From Flocculibacter collagenilyticus (GTDB taxonomy: Bacteria > Pseudomonadota > Gammaproteobacteria > Enterobacterales > Alteromonadaceae): DNA of 64,000 nt. The number at the start of each line of letters is the position of its first letter. Position 1 is the stretch's first letter. The position numbers were made by a program, and so were the translations under genes. Positions 36,230 to 45,008 of this stretch are shown here, one piece after another. Location: positions 930,001 through 994,000 of the forward strand of contig NZ_CP059888.1 in NCBI RefSeq assembly GCF_016469335.1, given 5' to 3'. The notes below the pieces were generated by a model, which was given only the letters and a program-made list of their open reading frames with translations, did no database searches and was not told the DNA's origin.

Positions 36230-37467
36230 GCAATACTCAAAATTATACTTCTCTGGGACAGTTAGTGGGGCAACGAATATTGATGCTTTTGTTGTTATCA
36301 ACAGCCGTAATGCTACAAGGGTGTATGTCGACTACTGAAGTAAAAAGCACCTCGGTGACGCCTGTGATTCAAGAACGTGAAGAACTGCCAGAAACAATGT
36401 TGCTAGATGTAGGGATTAAATTATTCGATCCTGGATTAGCACGCGAAGAAGACGAGAGTGATGAAGATGAGATCGTATTTGCGGAAATTCGTCATGCTGA
36501 ATCGCGCTATTTCTCTTACCTGTTGATGGAAACCATTCAACAGAGTGCGGCGTGGGGCGCGGTAAGGGTAGTGCCTAGCAGCGAAGCGGTAGTGGATGTG
36601 TTAGTAGATGGCACAATTTTACAATCTGACGGTGAAATATTAAGCCTTGAAATATCGGTGCAGGACGCGACTGGAAAACACTGGTTTACACGCCAATATG
36701 AAGATAAATCAAGCCGTTATGCTTATGATAGACGCAATAAAGTGGATATTGATCCGTTTCAGGATGTGTACAACCGAATCGCCAACGATATTCTAAATTA
36801 CCGCAGAAGCTTAGCAATGAATGAGCTAGCCACTATTCATACCGTTGCTGAACTTAAATTTGCTGCAATGTTCTCACCGCAAGCATTTGAACCGTATTTA
36901 CGAAAAGATGAAGACGGGTTACTTGTTGTTGTGCGACTACCGTCTGAACAAGATCCTATGTTTAATCGTATTAGACAAATTAGAGAACGCGACTATTTAT
37001 ATATAGACACGCTACAAGAATACTATGGCGGTTTTGCCCGCACCATGAAACTGCCTTATCAGCAATGGCGCAAAGAAAGTTACTCGGAAGTAATGGCCAT
37101 GCGAGCATTACAGCGCAGTGCAGATCGTAGCAAGATTACGGGTATTGCAGCAGTACTGACGGGGGTGCTTGCAATGGGTAAGTCGAATAGCCAGTTAGGT
37201 CGAGCAGCGGGAAGTGTGGCAGCCGCAGCGGGATCATATATAACTAAAAGCGGTTTTGACAAAGAAGCCGAAGCGCAAATTCATGTTGAAGCACTGCAAG
37301 AGCTCGGTGATTCGCTAGAAGCGAGCATCGAACCACAAGTGATCGAGTTAGAAGACCGTACGGTAACACTAACTGGTACAGTAGAGAATCAATACAAGCA
37401 ATGGCGAGAAATACTGCACGACATTTATAAATTAGACTCGACTGCTGAACAAAGGGTCATTCATTGA
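36226..37467 (+). CDS. Lipoprotein of unknown function
   Basis: A 413-residue lipoprotein; the signal ends LQG-C at Cys33. An alpha/beta domain (about 50-200: 'LLDVGIKLFDPG', 'DVLVDGTILQSDGEILSLEISVQD') resembles CsgG/LpoB-like lipoprotein folds. A helical region and a Gly/Ala-rich hydrophobic hairpin (about 305-345, TGIAAVLTGVLAMGKSN ... AAGSVAAAAGSY) follow. The latter could be membrane-inserting or oligomerising. It overlaps the previous gene by four bases and has the strong site AGGGGAAG. Function is unknown. Confidence 0.65.
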   Translation: MSNTQNYTSLGQLVGQRILMLLLLSTAVMLQGCMSTTEVKSTSVTPVIQEREELPETMLLDVGIKLFDPGLAREEDESDEDEIVFAEIRHAESRYFSYLLMETIQQSAAWGAVRVVPSSEAVVDVLVDGTILQSDGEILSLEISVQDATGKHWFTRQYEDKSSRYAYDRRNKVDIDPFQDVYNRIANDILNYRRSLAMNELATIHTVAELKFAAMFSPQAFEPYLRKDEDGLLVVVRLPSEQDPMFNRIRQIRERDYLYIDTLQEYYGGFARTMKLPYQQWRKESYSEVMAMRALQRSADRSKITGIAAVLTGVLAMGKSNSQLGRAAGSVAAAAGSYITKSGFDKEAEAQIHVEALQELGDSLEASIEPQVIELEDRTVTLTGTVENQYKQWREILHDIYKLDSTAEQRVIH

Positions 37468-37534
37468 GTTAACACAACAAGTGAAAGTTAGCGCAAGTCA
37501 GTAGGCTCAATAATTAAGGTGGTAGTGTTTTAAT

Positions 37535-39112
37535 ATGGAAGAAAATAAATCACATACAAAGCAGACAGATGAAAGTCTTGATGTAGTAAAGCGTTCCAGC
37601 CAAGCAGGCACAGATGCTATGGCAGATGCAGATGACTTTTATGTGCCTTGGTGGAAGCAGGCAAAATGGCAGACGCTTGCGTTTATTTTGTTTAGTGCGC
37701 TGACCGCGATCGTGGTGTTTTGGTTACCCGGCAAGGTGCAGGTCGCACTAACTGATCCAAATAGTTCGCTTTCCACACAGTCTCAACAAAGCATTCAAAA
37801 CGGTGCGGAAACAAACCAAGCTGGAATAACTGCCATTAAAGAGTCGCCTTGGCAGGATGCGCAACTGGCGAAACAAAGACGTGAAGCGCAGGATATTTTA
37901 TCGCGTATTGTTACTTTACAAAGCCGATTAGAAAAACAGCAAGTAACACAATGGGGGCTTGCTGATTATCAATTAGCGATGGCAACAGCAGAGCAAGCTG
38001 ACCTTGAATATCGCCAGCGTCAGTTTGAACAAGCTAAACAAGGCTACGCAAAAACGTTAGCGATTTTTGAAGAGCTTGAAGCGCGTACTGACCGCGTATT
38101 TAATCAGCAGGTTAAAAGCGGATTGGCTGCAATTGAACAAGGTAAAGCAAACAAAGCGCAGCAGCACTTTGAATTGGCACTAGCTATTGATCAGGATGAT
38201 CAGAAGGCGCAGCAAGGGCTAAGTAGCGCAACGGTATTAAAGCAAATTATTGATATTGAAAAACAAGTCAATCTAGCGTTAAAAGCACCGAAAACTCAAG
38301 ACTCATTAGCGCAGGCGCTGACTATGGCGAAACAAGCGGTTGAGTTAGATAGACATTCGCAGCGTGCAACAAAGTTGGTCGAGAAGGTTTCCAGCACAAT
38401 TAAAGATCACAACTATCAGCATAAAATGTCGGTTGGATACGCCGCGTTAAGTGCAAATCAATTTCATGCCGCTAAACAAGCATTTGAACAGGCACTTGCT
38501 ATCAAGCCAAATGCCAAGCAAGCAAAGCAAGGGGTTACATTAAGCGGTAACAAACAGCGTCAACAACAAGTTAGTAAACTCTTTAAGCAGGCGCAAACTG
38601 CGGAAAAGAAAGAGGCGTGGCAACAAGCAAAAAACACCTATCAAGCAATATTGGATGTAGATAAAAGTTTAGTAAAAGCAAAAGTCGGACTAATAAAAAC
38701 GAACACCCGATTGCAACTCGATAAAAAAATATCACACGCCATTGATAAACCATTAAGGCTTGCTGATGCGCGTGTGTATCAAGCTGCGCAGCGTACCTTG
38801 GCCGATGCAAAAGGGATTAAATCAGCTGGCCCAATATTGCAAAAACAGATTAATGAGCTAAACCAATTACTTGCAGCTATAAAAAAACCAGTATTAGTTA
38901 ACCTGCAATCTGATAATCAAACATTAGTAAAATTACATCGATTAGGTACGTTGGGTGCGTTTTCTGACAAACAAGTAAAGTTAACGCCGGGCAAATACAC
39001 GGCCATTGGTACGCGCCAAGGTTATCGCGACGTAAGACAGGAATTTACACTTGAACCCTATGCAACACCGTTAACAGTAGTGGTGCGATGTGAAGAAAAA
39101 ATAGTTAATTGA
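37535..39112 (+). CDS. Membrane-anchored TPR protein with PEGA-like C-terminus
   Basis: The 525-residue protein has 45 cytoplasmic residues, one membrane helix (about 46-64) and a large periplasmic part. The periplasmic part is TPR-like, with repeats of the pattern 'HFELALAIDQDDQKAQQGL' and 'AFEQALAIKPNAKQAKQG' (about 195-380). The end (about 440-525: 'VKLTPGKYTAIGTRQGYRDVRQEFTL') reads as a PEGA-like beta-sandwich. TPRs suggest that it scaffolds other parts of the cluster. The next gene has PEGA repeats of its own. Confidence 0.7.
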   Translation: MEENKSHTKQTDESLDVVKRSSQAGTDAMADADDFYVPWWKQAKWQTLAFILFSALTAIVVFWLPGKVQVALTDPNSSLSTQSQQSIQNGAETNQAGITAIKESPWQDAQLAKQRREAQDILSRIVTLQSRLEKQQVTQWGLADYQLAMATAEQADLEYRQRQFEQAKQGYAKTLAIFEELEARTDRVFNQQVKSGLAAIEQGKANKAQQHFELALAIDQDDQKAQQGLSSATVLKQIIDIEKQVNLALKAPKTQDSLAQALTMAKQAVELDRHSQRATKLVEKVSSTIKDHNYQHKMSVGYAALSANQFHAAKQAFEQALAIKPNAKQAKQGVTLSGNKQRQQQVSKLFKQAQTAEKKEAWQQAKNTYQAILDVDKSLVKAKVGLIKTNTRLQLDKKISHAIDKPLRLADARVYQAAQRTLADAKGIKSAGPILQKQINELNQLLAAIKKPVLVNLQSDNQTLVKLHRLGTLGAFSDKQVKLTPGKYTAIGTRQGYRDVRQEFTLEPYATPLTVVVRCEEKIVN

Positions 39113-39172
39113 AGTTGTTTCGCGCCGATATAAATATATGGCGGCGTTATATCTAATGTACACCTAATGCCA

Positions 39173-39190
39173 TTGAAGATACGTCTTCAA
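39173..39190 (+). promoter_or_regulatory. Short hairpin inside the cluster
   Basis: A perfect 7-bp inverted repeat TTGAAGA / TCTTCAA with a TACG loop lies in the 125-base gap before the PEGA/FGE-like gene. A role in mRNA processing or pausing is possible but unproven. Confidence 0.3.
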
Positions 39191-39237
39191 AATAGTGGTA
39201 AAAGCGGCATCACTCGTATTCGTAAGAAGGAAGTAGT

Positions 39238-41535
39238 ATGTCTTTAAAGCACAACGTCAATGATACGGTAATAAAACCCACCAGTTTTACACCGACTCAA
39301 GTAAAGCGCTCAGGATTAAGCATTGTTATTAAGCCTGCGCTTGTAGTTCTTGGTATATTGCTTTTGGCGGGAGCCGTAGTGATATGGTTTTTATTTACCG
39401 CTAAGGCGGTACGCTTTTCCACTGAATCTAATTTAGGTGAGCCAGTCACTGCGCAAATTAACGTTGAAGGCGGCGTACTATTTGAATTAGCTGATCACTA
39501 CTTAATGCTACCCGGTGATTATCAGGTAACTGCCCACGCAGAAGGGTTTCAGCCATTAAAACAAACTATTTCAGTGGGTAAAGCACAAAATCAACTATTG
39601 CCACTTACGCTGCAAATACTGCCCGGTCACATTACAGTAGAAGTATTAGCCACGCCAACCCCCCAAGAAAATGTGCTAGCGCAGGCCACGGTTTCGTTAA
39701 ACGATGAAGTAGTTGGTAACCTATTAGAGCGAATTGAACATGTTGAAGCAGGCCAGTATTTACTCTCGATTAAATCTAAATGGTATCAGCCTTATCAGCA
39801 AGAAATAACGGTGAACGGCGCTGACTCTCATCAAGTGATATCGGTTACTTTAGCGCCTAATTGGGCTGATGTGAACATCGCTTCAACCCCGTTAGATGCA
39901 AAGGTGAAATTAACTCAGAAAAACCTTTCAAAGCAAGTCGGTTCAGGTTTATGGATGCTGGGTGAAACACCCATTGTTACGCCAGTTATAGCTGGGGATT
40001 ACTTGGTTACCATTGAAAAGCCAGGGTTTAAATCATGGCGTAAAGACATTAGCCTCACTCCCGGGCAAGCATTTTCCCTTAACGATGTGCTGCTTACGCG
40101 TTTAGATGGCGAGTTAGTGGTTGGCTCTAAGCCCTCCAATGCGTCAGTTACGTTAACTCGGCCTAACCAAGCCCCCGTTTTTTTAGGAAATACTCCGCTT
40201 AGTGTGGCGCTATTACCTGATGAAAAGCATCAACTTACGTTGTTCAAAGATGGCTACCAAGCCGCCACTAAAACAGTGCAATTAGCGTCAGGCGAAACCG
40301 ACAAGCTCACCATTAATCTACAGCCCGATTTAGGTGAGATAAAATTACAAGCTAATCCTAGTGACGCGTTACTTTATATTGATGGCATTTTAATGGGCAG
40401 GGCATCGCAAACCGTTCGTTTATCTGCAAAAGCGCATGAAGTGGTAGTGAAAAAAGACGGCTTTGTAGACTATTCAACCACAGTTACGCCATTACCCAGC
40501 CAGCAACAAGTATTAAATATTCAATTAAAAACTACAGAGCAGCATAAATGGGAAACCATTGCCCGCCAAATTACGCTTGATGCAGGACCAGAACTAAAGC
40601 TATTTAAGCCTAACGTCACTTTTATGATGGGTTCTTCTCGGCGTGAGCAAGGGCGTCGTGCTAACGAGGCTCGGCATACTGTTAAGTTAACTCGCCCGTT
40701 TTATATTTCTAAGTATGAAATAACCAATAAGCAATTTCGCCGTTTTGAACGGATGCACTCTTCTGGCAATGTACAGGGAAATAGCTTAAACAATGAAAAC
40801 TTTCCAGTTGTAAAAGTAACTTGGAATCAAGCTGCACTTTATTGTAATTGGCTTTCAGAACAGGAAAACCTACCTGCATTTTATAAAGTTGAAGAGGGTG
40901 TGGTGGTAGGAATGAATGAATCATCAAATGGATATCGCATGCCTACCGAAGCTGAGTTTACGTGGCTAGCGCGTTATAAAGGAAAAATGGCTGACACCTC
41001 TACCATGACGGCTAGCACCAAATTATCCTCGGCATTTGCCGCTCCGTTGACCACCACTAAATATAGCTGGGGGCAACAACTACCTCCTAGTGTGCAGTCA
41101 GGCAATTTTGCAGACCGCACTGCTGCAAGTATTTTGGGGAATATCGTACCTAATTACGATGACGGATTTATTGTGGCTGCTCCGGTGAATACCTTTCAAG
41201 GCGATTTAATTGAAGAGATCGCGGATCTCGCGGGAAATGTAGCAGAGTGGACGAATGATTATTACCAAATTAAAACAGGATTATCATTAAAGGCGGAAGT
41301 TGATCCTGTTGGTAAAACGAAAAGTGACTTTCATGTGATCCGAGGTTCAAGTTGGCGCCATGGCACCATGACCACATTGCGGCTTGCTTATCGCGACTAT
41401 GGCTTTGAAGGCCGCACTGATGTTGGGTTTAGAATTGCCCGCTATGTAGATGAAAAGTCACAAGACGAAACAGAAACACCACCAGAAGAGAAAGGTGGTT
41501 TGCAGTCGGCCAGTCAATTAGCACAAGCTAATTAA
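39238..41535 (+). CDS. Membrane-anchored PEGA-repeat protein with FGE-like domain
   Basis: The 765-residue protein has a cytoplasmic N-terminus, one membrane helix (about 30-53) and at least four PEGA-type beta repeats (about 60-435; e.g. 'YLVTIEKPGFKSWRKDISL', 'HQLTLFKDGYQAATKTVQL', 'HEVVVKKDGFVDYSTTV'). A formylglycine-generating-enzyme-like (SUMF1/EgtB/PvdO) domain follows (about 455-740): 'FMMGSSRREQGRRANE', 'KVTWNQAALYCNWLSE', 'YRMPTEAEFTWLAR', 'DLAGNVAEWTND', 'RGSSWRHG', 'VGFRIAR'. The catalytic cysteine pair of true FGE is absent from the final RGSSWRHG segment. This is probably a binding or structural domain, not an oxidase. Confidence 0.85.
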   Translation: MSLKHNVNDTVIKPTSFTPTQVKRSGLSIVIKPALVVLGILLLAGAVVIWFLFTAKAVRFSTESNLGEPVTAQINVEGGVLFELADHYLMLPGDYQVTAHAEGFQPLKQTISVGKAQNQLLPLTLQILPGHITVEVLATPTPQENVLAQATVSLNDEVVGNLLERIEHVEAGQYLLSIKSKWYQPYQQEITVNGADSHQVISVTLAPNWADVNIASTPLDAKVKLTQKNLSKQVGSGLWMLGETPIVTPVIAGDYLVTIEKPGFKSWRKDISLTPGQAFSLNDVLLTRLDGELVVGSKPSNASVTLTRPNQAPVFLGNTPLSVALLPDEKHQLTLFKDGYQAATKTVQLASGETDKLTINLQPDLGEIKLQANPSDALLYIDGILMGRASQTVRLSAKAHEVVVKKDGFVDYSTTVTPLPSQQQVLNIQLKTTEQHKWETIARQITLDAGPELKLFKPNVTFMMGSSRREQGRRANEARHTVKLTRPFYISKYEITNKQFRRFERMHSSGNVQGNSLNNENFPVVKVTWNQAALYCNWLSEQENLPAFYKVEEGVVVGMNESSNGYRMPTEAEFTWLARYKGKMADTSTMTASTKLSSAFAAPLTTTKYSWGQQLPPSVQSGNFADRTAASILGNIVPNYDDGFIVAAPVNTFQGDLIEEIADLAGNVAEWTNDYYQIKTGLSLKAEVDPVGKTKSDFHVIRGSSWRHGTMTTLRLAYRDYGFEGRTDVGFRIARYVDEKSQDETETPPEEKGGLQSASQLAQAN

Positions 41536-41643
41536 GGTCATCATAAACAAGATAGAATTTATCTATACAAAAGTTAACTATACAAAATTTAACAATACAA
41601 AATAATACAGGGTTAAACATTTATGCGGTACTGACAAGCTAGG

Positions 41644-41764
41644 GTGAATGAACAAGCATTCACAAAAACTTGCCAGAAATAGTAAGGCCCACACCCGCTT
41701 TACTTAACGAGACCTCGTGCATTGGCACGCTTTCCTATACACCTAGGTGTTTAGGTTAGGAAAG
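41644..41764 (+). promoter_or_regulatory. Structured intergenic region within the cluster
   Basis: The 290-base gap holds three consecutive inverted repeats. GTGAATG / CATTCAC (41644-41663) is the first, CGTGC / GCACG (41716-41729) the second. The third is CTTTCCTA / TAGGAAAG (41730-41764) enclosing the perfect palindrome ACACCTAGGTGT (41739-41750). It may mark a second promoter, an operator or an RNA-processing site between the two halves of the cluster. Confidence 0.4.
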
Positions 41765-41825
41765 TTACACGTTATTAATGGGGATCAAATAAGTAAAAGC
41801 GGTGAAGTTATTTAATGGGGGAGCT

Positions 41826-42323
41826 ATGCGTAATAGTAAGGTTTATTCAAGTTCAGTCATGATGCCACAGAAATCTGCGCCTTCTTTAGGTTCAGAAACG
41901 GGCATAAGTTCCAGCTTATCGAGTCTACTTTCGGGGACCATCAAGCTTGCGCCATTAATGCTATTAGGCGCGGGTGTAGGCATTCATTCTTATCAGTCTT
42001 CATACATTAAAGATATTGAGCAAGGCAATAATAACAGCTCAACCGTGGTGGAATTAAGTCAGGCGCAAGCGCAGCCAAATTACACATTAACGGATTTGTA
42101 CAGAGCCTCTTTGGCGAATGCGCGTTCAACAACAGCGGCCACACCACCGCCTGAAACAGTTACACCTGAAGAGCAGCAAGCGGCCGACTCTAAGGTGAAC
42201 AGTAAACCAGAAAGCTCGCAGCAACAAGGCGACACAGCACAGCAGGCTTCCAATAAAGAGCGATTTATTCCTACAGAAGAAATCTCAGAAGATTTAGCCG
42301 TGTCTTTCCCGATTGATATATAG
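41826..42323 (+). CDS. Small single-pass membrane protein
   Basis: 165 residues from the ATG at 41826, chosen because GGGGGAG lies 5 bases upstream; a GTG at 41802 would add 8 residues but lacks a site. One membrane helix (about residues 38-55, LAPLMLLGAGVGIHSY) separates a Ser-rich cytoplasmic N-terminus from a Gln/Ser/Pro-rich periplasmic tail. It lies directly before the MotA/ExbB-like gene (12 bases) and may be an accessory of that channel. No family recognised. Confidence 0.6.
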   Translation: MRNSKVYSSSVMMPQKSAPSLGSETGISSSLSSLLSGTIKLAPLMLLGAGVGIHSYQSSYIKDIEQGNNNSSTVVELSQAQAQPNYTLTDLYRASLANARSTTAATPPPETVTPEEQQAADSKVNSKPESSQQQGDTAQQASNKERFIPTEEISEDLAVSFPIDI

Positions 42324-42335
42324 CGAGTACGAATA

Positions 42336-43139
42336 ATGAGAAAAGAATCAGGTTCAGAATTTTTGTATCAACTGTTTGCATTAATGTTCTCGTTTATCGT
42401 TATTCATTCAATATACGTGATGTTAATCAGACCAAATGCCGACGCCATTGTGCAGCATCAAATGGCACAACAAGCGGCGGGTGAAGTTTATGTAGAGCAG
42501 CGCTCGGTATATGTGGTGCTTAAAGATTATGAACAAGAAACCTGCTTAGTGCTGATGTTGTGGGCGTTGCTCATTATGGGACATAAAGCCTATTTGCTAA
42601 AAAAAGAACGTGCGGCATTGCACCGTGATTTATTAACACTGAATGAAGGCACCAGTATTCTGCCGGATGATACGCGCAATTATGCCCGTGTTATTCAGCA
42701 ATTACCTGCGTCTGAACAACGGCGTTTAGCGCCACGAGTATTGTTACTTGGTTTGCAACGGTTTGGCTCAACGGAAGATGTTGCAGCTGCTGCAACAGCG
42801 GTAAAAGATGCCTGTGATGCAGAGGCAGATAGGTTAGACAGTGAATTATCGATGATCCGCTACATTGGTTGGGCAATTCCGTCGATTGGGTTTATTGGTA
42901 CCGTGCGCGGTATAGGAGCGGCATTGGGGCAAGCGCATCGCGCAGTAGAAGGCGATATTGCAGGCGTAACACTCAATTTAGGCGTGGCATTTAACTCGAC
43001 TTTTATTGCTTTGGTGATCAGTATTTTTATCATGTTTTTTTCCCATCAACTGCAATTACAACAAGAGCGCTTAGTCCAACGAACCTTAGATTATTGCGAC
43101 GATAAGTTATTGTCACACTTAAAAACAGGCCAGCTGTAA
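42336..43139 (+). CDS. MotA/TolQ/ExbB-like proton channel subunit
   Basis: The 267-residue inner-membrane protein has helices at about residues 10-32 and 65-85, a cytoplasmic domain (about 90-172), and the paired conserved helices at about 176-198 (YIGWAIPSIGFIGTVRGIGAAL) and 212-236 (LNLGVAFNSTFIALVISIFIMF). The IPSIGFIGTVRGIG and LGVAFNSTFIALV segments are the MotA_ExbB family signature. Such proteins form pentamers around a dimer carrying one membrane Asp. Here that partner is probably one or both VWA proteins encoded downstream, since no classical ExbD, TolR or MotB is present. Confidence 0.88.
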   Translation: MRKESGSEFLYQLFALMFSFIVIHSIYVMLIRPNADAIVQHQMAQQAAGEVYVEQRSVYVVLKDYEQETCLVLMLWALLIMGHKAYLLKKERAALHRDLLTLNEGTSILPDDTRNYARVIQQLPASEQRRLAPRVLLLGLQRFGSTEDVAAAATAVKDACDAEADRLDSELSMIRYIGWAIPSIGFIGTVRGIGAALGQAHRAVEGDIAGVTLNLGVAFNSTFIALVISIFIMFFSHQLQLQQERLVQRTLDYCDDKLLSHLKTGQL

Positions 43140-43154
43140 GATGAGAAAAGTGAT

Positions 43155-45008
43155 ATGAATAAAATCAATCCATTACACAGTGTTGGAATTATAGAAATAA
43201 ACGATGTGTCGGTGTGTTATACGGTCGCCAGCAAGCGTACAACAGACGATGCTAGCCATATTGCCACATCGAAAAAAAATTCAGAGCCCTATACGCAACG
43301 TGCTTGGCAAAGTATGGCGATAGCGGTAGTGAATGATGACGAGATTCTGTTTGGTGAACAAGCATGGCAACAATCTAGATTACATCCACTGCGTTGTGTA
43401 GACCATTTCTGGCATCGCCTATCGTTAGAACCGCTGTCTTTTGACCATAAGTTAGTCGCTAATTTTGCTGACTTGGCGTATCAGCACTTATTGCACCTTT
43501 ATCAGCATGATACAAGTTGTGAACACATCATCTTGGCGGTTCCCAGTCATTTTAATCAAGAACAGCTGGCGTTATTGCTGGGCATTGCAGAACAATGCCC
43601 GTTCGAAGTGATAGGCATTGTGGACAATGGCTTATTAGCGAGCACAGAGTCGGCGATTAATTTTACCCGTAATATCGGTACTGCGTTTGAGCATCAGATT
43701 ATATATGCAGAATTGCACCTGCATCATGTGCTGTTAAGTTTATATCAAATAACAGATGCAGGATTAGAGTCTGCGTTAACAGCGCAAGCCTCTGACATCG
43801 CCCGTATACCACGTTCACCTAAGCACCTTACCGAGCTTAATAAGCAAGCGGAGTATCAGCTGCAATTGTCGGATCATTACGTGATTAACCAATGCGGCCT
43901 TGTCGATATTTATAAGCAATGGGCACACTTATTAACCAATGAATTTGTCCACAGTTGTCGGTTTGATCCTTTGCATCATGCTAACTCAGAACAAGCCTTA
44001 TATAACCTGTTACCTGACTTATTAATCCAGCCTGTGCACTCAGCCCGCAGCGATGTGGTGCAAGTCGCAATCGATGACAAGCAGGTAAAAGTGGATAGAA
44101 AAACGCTGATCGCTAAATCTCAACCTCTGTTTCATCAAATTAAGCAGGGGTTAAATACATTTATGCAGTTGCATTGCGGTGCACATCAAAAAACGGCATC
44201 GTTGCACGGCATTCCTGCTTCGCTGCATATTGTGATGGGGCAGCAGTTAGCCAGTATTTCAGGATTGTCGGCTGAATTGCATCATGAAGTAGATGAGGTT
44301 CGGCTAAAAATGCCATCTATTGACATCCACATTCATGATAAAGGGGTCAGTCATAGGCAAATTGCACATCAAATATGTCAATTTCAACAGCACATATTAT
44401 TTGATGATGACGACGTGCATTATGTTTCATCGGTGCCGTTTCATATTAGTGCAGAAATGGTGCGTCAGCATGCGCATGATACCGACATCCAATCTTCATC
44501 TATTTCCTCTGCCCGTTCACTCAAACATTCTGGGCTTAAACACTCAGAGCTTTCACATTCAGAGCTATCACGCCCAGAGTTTTCACACCCAGAGTTTTCA
44601 CACCCAGAAAAACAGGCGAGTAAAGAAGTTAGCGCATCAGCTAGGCAGCATGTTTTATTAAACAACAACGCTTGTCCTATAAATGCACAAGGGCTGTATT
44701 GTGAAATTAACCGCAGCGATATTAGTCGGCTCGCAAGTCGGCTTGTATTGTCACTTTCACCATCATCCCATGCTTGTTGCAAGTTTACTCGTGAACGTAA
44801 CCAACTTTACTTAACAGTACTCACGCAGCAAGAAAAACGCATCATTCAAGTTAATGGCAAATCATTAGCAGACTCAGAGCGTATCGCTATAACTACAGGA
44901 GACGAAATACGCATACTTGGTAGTGACGATGTACTGAAAATTATTCATGTAACCAGCAAACCAGAAACAGATACGTTAACTCCCAGCGAGGGAATGTATG
45001 GCTCGTAA
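43155..45008 (+). CDS. Degenerate Hsp70-like / FHA-like fusion
   Basis: A 617-residue, apparently cytoplasmic protein. Residues about 8-420 follow an Hsp70/actin-like layout ('DDEILFGEQAWQQSRLHPLR', 'HIILAVPSHFNQEQLALLL', 'EVIGIVDNGLLAS') but lack the DxGTT phosphate loop (here VGIIEINDVSVCYT). ATP hydrolysis is therefore doubtful. A six-unit, 5-residue repeat (LKHSE/FSHPE type, residues 456-485) links to a C-terminal FHA-like beta domain (about 505-605, 'IIQVNGKSLADSERIAITTGDEIRILG'). The FHA Arg/Ser-x-x-His contacts are not obvious. The stop overlaps the next ATG by 11 bases. Confidence 0.65.
   Translation: MNKINPLHSVGIIEINDVSVCYTVASKRTTDDASHIATSKKNSEPYTQRAWQSMAIAVVNDDEILFGEQAWQQSRLHPLRCVDHFWHRLSLEPLSFDHKLVANFADLAYQHLLHLYQHDTSCEHIILAVPSHFNQEQLALLLGIAEQCPFEVIGIVDNGLLASTESAINFTRNIGTAFEHQIIYAELHLHHVLLSLYQITDAGLESALTAQASDIARIPRSPKHLTELNKQAEYQLQLSDHYVINQCGLVDIYKQWAHLLTNEFVHSCRFDPLHHANSEQALYNLLPDLLIQPVHSARSDVVQVAIDDKQVKVDRKTLIAKSQPLFHQIKQGLNTFMQLHCGAHQKTASLHGIPASLHIVMGQQLASISGLSAELHHEVDEVRLKMPSIDIHIHDKGVSHRQIAHQICQFQQHILFDDDDVHYVSSVPFHISAEMVRQHAHDTDIQSSSISSARSLKHSGLKHSELSHSELSRPEFSHPEFSHPEKQASKEVSASARQHVLLNNNACPINAQGLYCEINRSDISRLASRLVLSLSPSSHACCKFTRERNQLYLTVLTQQEKRIIQVNGKSLADSERIAITTGDEIRILGSDDVLKIIHVTSKPETDTLTPSEGMYGS
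44520..44609 (+). repeat. Six tandem 15-bp coding repeats
   Basis: Six in-frame 15-bp units encode LKHSG, LKHSE, LSHSE, LSRPE, FSHPE and FSHPE, inside the linker of the Hsp70/FHA-like gene. The last two units are nearly identical at the DNA level. Copy number could vary among strains. Confidence 0.9.

Noticed and set aside
35043-36240. Several long frames on both strands inside the Ser-rich lipoprotein gene
   Set aside because: Low-complexity codon use keeps other frames open. Only the lipoprotein frame has a signal, a ribosome site and coupling to the next gene.
44465-44782. Cys/Ser-rich open frame on the minus strand opposite the 5-residue repeats
   Set aside because: It is the antisense reading of the tandem repeat in the Hsp70/FHA-like gene; no ribosome site or start signal.
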